Assembly (NCBI GenBank): GCA_002352445.1
Contig: DEIL01000319.1
Coordinates: forward strand, 3,212 to 21,380
Source of the DNA: Desulfobulbaceae bacterium UBA2775
GTDB taxonomy: Bacteria; Desulfobacterota; Desulfobulbia; Desulfobulbales; Desulfocapsaceae
Length of the DNA: 18,169 bases
Direction: 5' to 3'
Shown: positions 14,702-18,169 of the stretch, one piece after another
How positions within the stretch are numbered: the first letter of the stretch is position 1
Layout of the letters: the number at the start of each line of letters is the position of its first letter
Program-made: the position numbers and the translations under genes
The notes under the pieces: model-generated
What the model was told of the DNA's origin: nothing
Seen by the model: only the letters and a program-made list of their open reading frames with translations
Database searches by the model: none

Positions 14702-17700
14702 ACTTTTTAAACTCTATCTTCGGCCTATCACTCTCCTTAAAATTGATTCCGGGATTACAGATAAGCAGCCGTTCTTCATCAATTTTAAAGTGTAATAACA
14801 TGTATTTTTTTACGGCCAGCGAACGGGTCTCACCAAGCTCAAATAATTCCTTACGGACAGCTTCAGATAGAGCATCCTGCTCTTTTTTATCTTTACTACT
14901 GTTAACCTTGCTCAATTCATTAAGGCCCACTTTGGCGCAGATTGAATAACTCTTTTCCTTATCTTTCTCGATAATTTCGCCGACTTTATCGAGTATTTTC
15001 AAATGGCTCTCTGTAATTTCTGTACCCCCGGGGTCGAACTCCAATGACGGTAGATCGGTATTGAGTAATGACGCCCCAACCTTGACTCCGGCAAAGGCAA
15101 GTGCTCCGGTTGGTCCAAGAAAAGTATACGCAAGGTACGGTACAACAGCAACGGAAATGCCCTTGCCCAGGGCGGTAACTATAATATCCGTCACGCCTAC
15201 ATTCATATCATCAAGATTACCCTTCAAGGGGATATCGAGTTCGATGGTACCATCACTATCCCGCAGCATCACCAGGGCCAGATCAAGAGGAACCGGCAAC
15301 TGGTTATTCAATTTGTCAGCCAGTTCACCATGAACGGTCTCAGCATCCAATTCTTTGAATACTAAATCGTTCTCCATATCTATTTTTCCCTCAGCAATTT
15401 TCAATGATGATGTCAAATCGAGTCTGCCGTTCAGAAAATAGGTGCCAATAGCCTCTACAGTATAAGGAGAGGCATGCAACATGGAATAGTTCTGTAAGGT
15501 GGTCTTCTGTTCAACGAAAAGATTGTCCGCCAAAGGAGCTGAAGTCCCGTCGATGCTCAATGGTGAATATTTATCAAACATCCCCTTGAGAGAATAAGTA
15601 AACGGGTGGTTTGGATCAGTTAAATCAATATCACGAACCTGCAGTGATTTGATTGTAAAAATGGTCAAAAACTGTTTTGTCAATGTTTCATCCGTGAATT
15701 TAAATCCACTTTTACCGGTTACACTTACCTGATTAATCTTCACCGGTAAGCCGATTGGCTCTTCCGACTTCTCAGTGTCGGATGCTACACTTTTATCCTG
15801 TTTCTCTGTCGATTCTGTTGTTTTTTGACGTTTGATATCAGCAAAAAAAGAATCAAGATCAACTGTATTGCAACTCAATCCCTGTTCAAGAGAATAACTG
15901 ATCTGATCAACCTTGAGCTGCCCCAGAGTAATCATCGGATTCTTGTCTTTCTCTTCTAAAAAACTTCCTTTATCGACTATGATCTTTTCAACTGTCGTAG
16001 AAATATCCTTGTTTACCTGGATCGTTTCTGCAGTTATCGCATCCATCAGCGCAAGCTGTGTCTTTTTTTCACCATCGACAATTTTCGGTTTTTCAACTGT
16101 CAAGAGTGCCACGCTTGCACTGGAAAGATCAGGACTGAGTATATCCGTCACAGTGATTGACGGAATAGTAACACTGACAGGGATATCCTGAGAAGCCGGC
16201 ATATCCAGCTGGTCAAACACAAGCGAACCAATCATCGCTCCCCCAGCGCCATTGTCTTTGGCTCTTGCCATCGACATCTCTGCAAGAGTCAGCAGCTCCG
16301 TTTCTTTCCGACCGACACGTAATCCCTTTGCTTCTACAGAGACTTCACCGGTAAATGACGGGGATTCTTCGAGCAGCAGAGAAAAATTGGGCTTACCCTG
16401 CAAATTTTGCTGGTCAATACGCAAGCCGCTTTCTGCTATACCGACAAAAACATCTTCAGTTTTCAACTCACCGTCCAGAGTAATCTTCTGGCTCTGTTCA
16501 GCAAGCAGATATTCCACCTGGCCTGACCATGTAAACTGTTTTTCGCCAAGATCAAAACCAGTCATTTCAACGCCGGTTTCACCAAGGGAAACATCTCCCG
16601 TATAAGTAACGCCAATATCCTGGCCGATTGATATCTCGGTTTTGCCACCCAGGTTAAACTCTGACTGAGAAACCTGAATTATCTCCGGCAGTGAAAACGT
16701 TGTCGCGTCAGCCAGCAATATACCGTCAGTACGTACATGATCCGTGCTGACGGTGCCGACCCCCATTGTGTATTCTACCCTGCCATCAAAGGACAGCATC
16801 TGGTTGGCCACTTCCATTAACGCACCATTAACATCCATGTTATAGGCAGGCTTGGCGACCTGAAGTTTTCCTTCAGTCTGTACGCTTAACCCCTTGGTAT
16901 CCGTTCCGGTTTCCACACGCACCTTTCCATCCCAGGATGTGTCACCGGTTGCTGTTTTGAGAATGTCCATGGAGAACGTGGTCGGCGCCAGCTTTAGTGA
17001 CGCGCCTGTGTCAACGACAACCTCTTCAGCGATTGTTACAGTGGTTTTTCCAGCGATGTTTATATCTGAATTGTCGATATCGATAACCGGATCAGGCATA
17101 TCAAATGCGGCGTTCAATGCTCTCAGATCACCATCAACATCTACGACCATCTCCTCCTTTTCCATTGCAAAAGAAACCTTGCCCTTCCAGTCTATGTCAC
17201 CCTTTGTCGCCCAGCCGTCACCTCCAATATCTCCCTTTCCAAGATTGATGAGCCCATCGTAATGGACATTCAGGTTCTCAGCATCGGTCATAGAAAAAGC
17301 GACCTCACCCTGGACGCCAGCAGTTCCACTGAATGGCTGGAGATATTCCCCCAGAAACTCGGCAAGATCATCGAGATGCACATCTGCTATGTCTACAGTA
17401 CCTTTCACTTCAACTTGGGGGACAATGTTGAGTGCCGATAAATCCAGTATCACAGGTGCTCCATTCAATGTTCCCTTGAGTGTGAGCACACCTTCAATAT
17501 CGTTGGGGTCGGTGTTGAACCTGTCAAGAAATGCCTCCTCAACGACCAGTTCAACTCTGAGATCCGGTTGCTTATACCGCACCATAACGTTTTTTATATT
17601 GATCTGGTTTACCGCGAATATCCATGGGACATTCGTCTCAAGTTCTTCTGCAATCTCCGAAGGAGTATCAATTGAATCTTCCTGGCCGGGGGGAATATTA

Positions 17701-18101
17701 TACGAGGCAATGCGCAGGGTGCCATCCTCATACTGTTCGATATCTACGACCACATCAGTGATCGTGGCCCTCTGCAGAGTTGCCTCATGTCCCAACAGAT
17801 TTTTCAAGCCGGCATCCAAATATATGGTCGAATTTGAAAAAACCGTCTGGCCATCTTTTCCAATATCAACTCCATACAGAGCAGCAGTCCCGGTAAAAGG
17901 ATTGAATCGCACTTTCTCAATTGTTGCTGTTTCCGCACCATTTTCCACAAGCCATTTTTGCAGGTACAGTCTTGCTCCAACAGGCAGAGTAACCACAATA
18001 AATACAGCAAAAGCCAGGAACCCCGTAAGCAGCTTGACGCTTCGCCGTTTCCATAAACGGCGAAGACCCGAATTTGCAGAAGAATTATCTCTTTTTGTCA
18101 T
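14700..18101 (-). CDS. DUF748 domain, AsmA-like envelope protein
   Basis: A very long (1133 residues) envelope protein with one N-terminal membrane anchor (about 22-42) after a basic segment, so the rest lies in the periplasm. Most of it is beta-rich and resembles the DUF748/AsmA-like proteins; in the related AsmA, TamB and YhdP group, long beta grooves are thought to carry phospholipids between the membranes. Between residues 305 and 530 a W/F-x-G-K/R-V or GGK-T unit recurs about every 40-48 residues. The DUF748 signature region is around 800-960. A Gly/Ala-rich hydrophobic segment lies at 970-1013, and the last ~110 residues resemble an OmpA-like tail (ETRSLAVKKYM...DEERLL). GAGGA (complement of 18108-18112) precedes the ATG. 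Family assignment is good; function is inferred from relatives. Confidence 0.88.
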   Translation of the reverse strand: MTKRDNSSANSGLRRLWKRRSVKLLTGFLAFAVFIVVTLPVGARLYLQKWLVENGAETATIEKVRFNPFTGTAALYGVDIGKDGQTVFSNSTIYLDAGLKNLLGHEATLQRATITDVVVDIEQYEDGTLRIASYNIPPGQEDSIDTPSEIAEELETNVPWIFAVNQINIKNVMVRYKQPDLRVELVVEEAFLDRFNTDPNDIEGVLTLKGTLNGAPVILDLSALNIVPQVEVKGTVDIADVHLDDLAEFLGEYLQPFSGTAGVQGEVAFSMTDAENLNVHYDGLINLGKGDIGGDGWATKGDIDWKGKVSFAMEKEEMVVDVDGDLRALNAAFDMPDPVIDIDNSDINIAGKTTVTIAEEVVVDTGASLKLAPTTFSMDILKTATGDTSWDGKVRVETGTDTKGLSVQTEGKLQVAKPAYNMDVNGALMEVANQMLSFDGRVEYTMGVGTVSTDHVRTDGILLADATTFSLPEIIQVSQSEFNLGGKTEISIGQDIGVTYTGDVSLGETGVEMTGFDLGEKQFTWSGQVEYLLAEQSQKITLDGELKTEDVFVGIAESGLRIDQQNLQGKPNFSLLLEESPSFTGEVSVEAKGLRVGRKETELLTLAEMSMARAKDNGAGGAMIGSLVFDQLDMPASQDIPVSVTIPSITVTDILSPDLSSASVALLTVEKPKIVDGEKKTQLALMDAITAETIQVNKDISTTVEKIIVDKGSFLEEKDKNPMITLGQLKVDQISYSLEQGLSCNTVDLDSFFADIKRQKTTESTEKQDKSVASDTEKSEEPIGLPVKINQVSVTGKSGFKFTDETLTKQFLTIFTIKSLQVRDIDLTDPNHPFTYSLKGMFDKYSPLSIDGTSAPLADNLFVEQKTTLQNYSMLHASPYTVEAIGTYFLNGRLDLTSSLKIAEGKIDMENDLVFKELDAETVHGELADKLNNQLPVPLDLALVMLRDSDGTIELDIPLKGNLDDMNVGVTDIIVTALGKGISVAVVPYLAYTFLGPTGALAFAGVKVGASLLNTDLPSLEFDPGGTEITESHLKILDKVGEIIEKDKEKSYSICAKVGLNELSKVNSSKDKKEQDALSEAVRKELFELGETRSLAVKKYMLLHFKIDEERLLICNPGINFKESDRPKIEFKK

Positions 18102-18169
18102 ATCTTATCCTCGGTATATCTAACCCCGATTAACGGGAAAAAAGGAGAGCATCTACACCCACCAGGATG

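Noticed and set aside
17389..18123. A 244-residue open frame antisense to the DUF748 gene
   Set aside because: Ser/Thr/Pro-rich product that mirrors codon use of the long gene on the other strand, a typical shadow frame.

Overview
The window looks like chromosomal DNA of an anaerobic Desulfobacterota bacterium, probably a sulfate- or sulfur-metabolising deltaproteobacterium of the Desulfobulbales type. This is inferred from gene content only: multiheme c-type cytochromes with a CX4CH heme site, an orphan FmdE-family protein, a small 2[4Fe-4S] ferredoxin, a cysteine/cysteate-lyase-like enzyme and a DUF748 protein. No rRNA, tRNA, CRISPR array, transposase or phage gene was seen.

Layout. 370-3327 (+) is a four-gene polar amino-acid ABC importer: binding protein, two permeases and an ATPase. 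A 113-bp inverted-repeat element separates it from a PLP-dependent D-cysteine desulfhydrase / L-cysteate sulfo-lyase family enzyme (3474-4466, +). The enzyme converges tail to tail on an FmdE-family gene (5081-4473, -), and across a promoter region lie a ferredoxin and a universal stress protein (5312-6043, +). A REP-like hairpin separates the stress protein from a 393-residue protein on the minus strand (7342-6161) that may belong to the LCIB/C beta-carbonic-anhydrase-like group. That gene is divergent from a CPA1-type Na+/H+ antiporter (7667-8938, +).

Next is an unusual fused gene (8995-11103, +): a zinc-dependent medium-chain dehydrogenase joined to CobT, the cobalamin lower-ligand phosphoribosyltransferase. 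Its conserved coding sequence runs upstream of the first in-frame ATG to a good Shine-Dalgarno followed by ATC, so it has no canonical start. A membrane-anchored tetraheme cytochrome gene with one apparent frameshift follows (11389-11986, +), then a secreted 12-heme cytochrome (12153-14525, +), a nested inverted repeat and a strong terminator. The window ends with a long minus-strand DUF748/AsmA-like envelope protein (18101-14700).

How the parts may work together (inference): import and desulfuration of a sulfur amino acid or sulfonate at the left; a possible CO2/bicarbonate and Na+/pH module in the middle; a possible membrane-to-periplasm electron-transfer pair of cytochromes at the right. 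The items most worth a second look are the dehydrogenase-CobT fusion with its ATC start, the broken tetraheme gene beside an intact 12-heme cytochrome, and the LCIB-like/antiporter pair.
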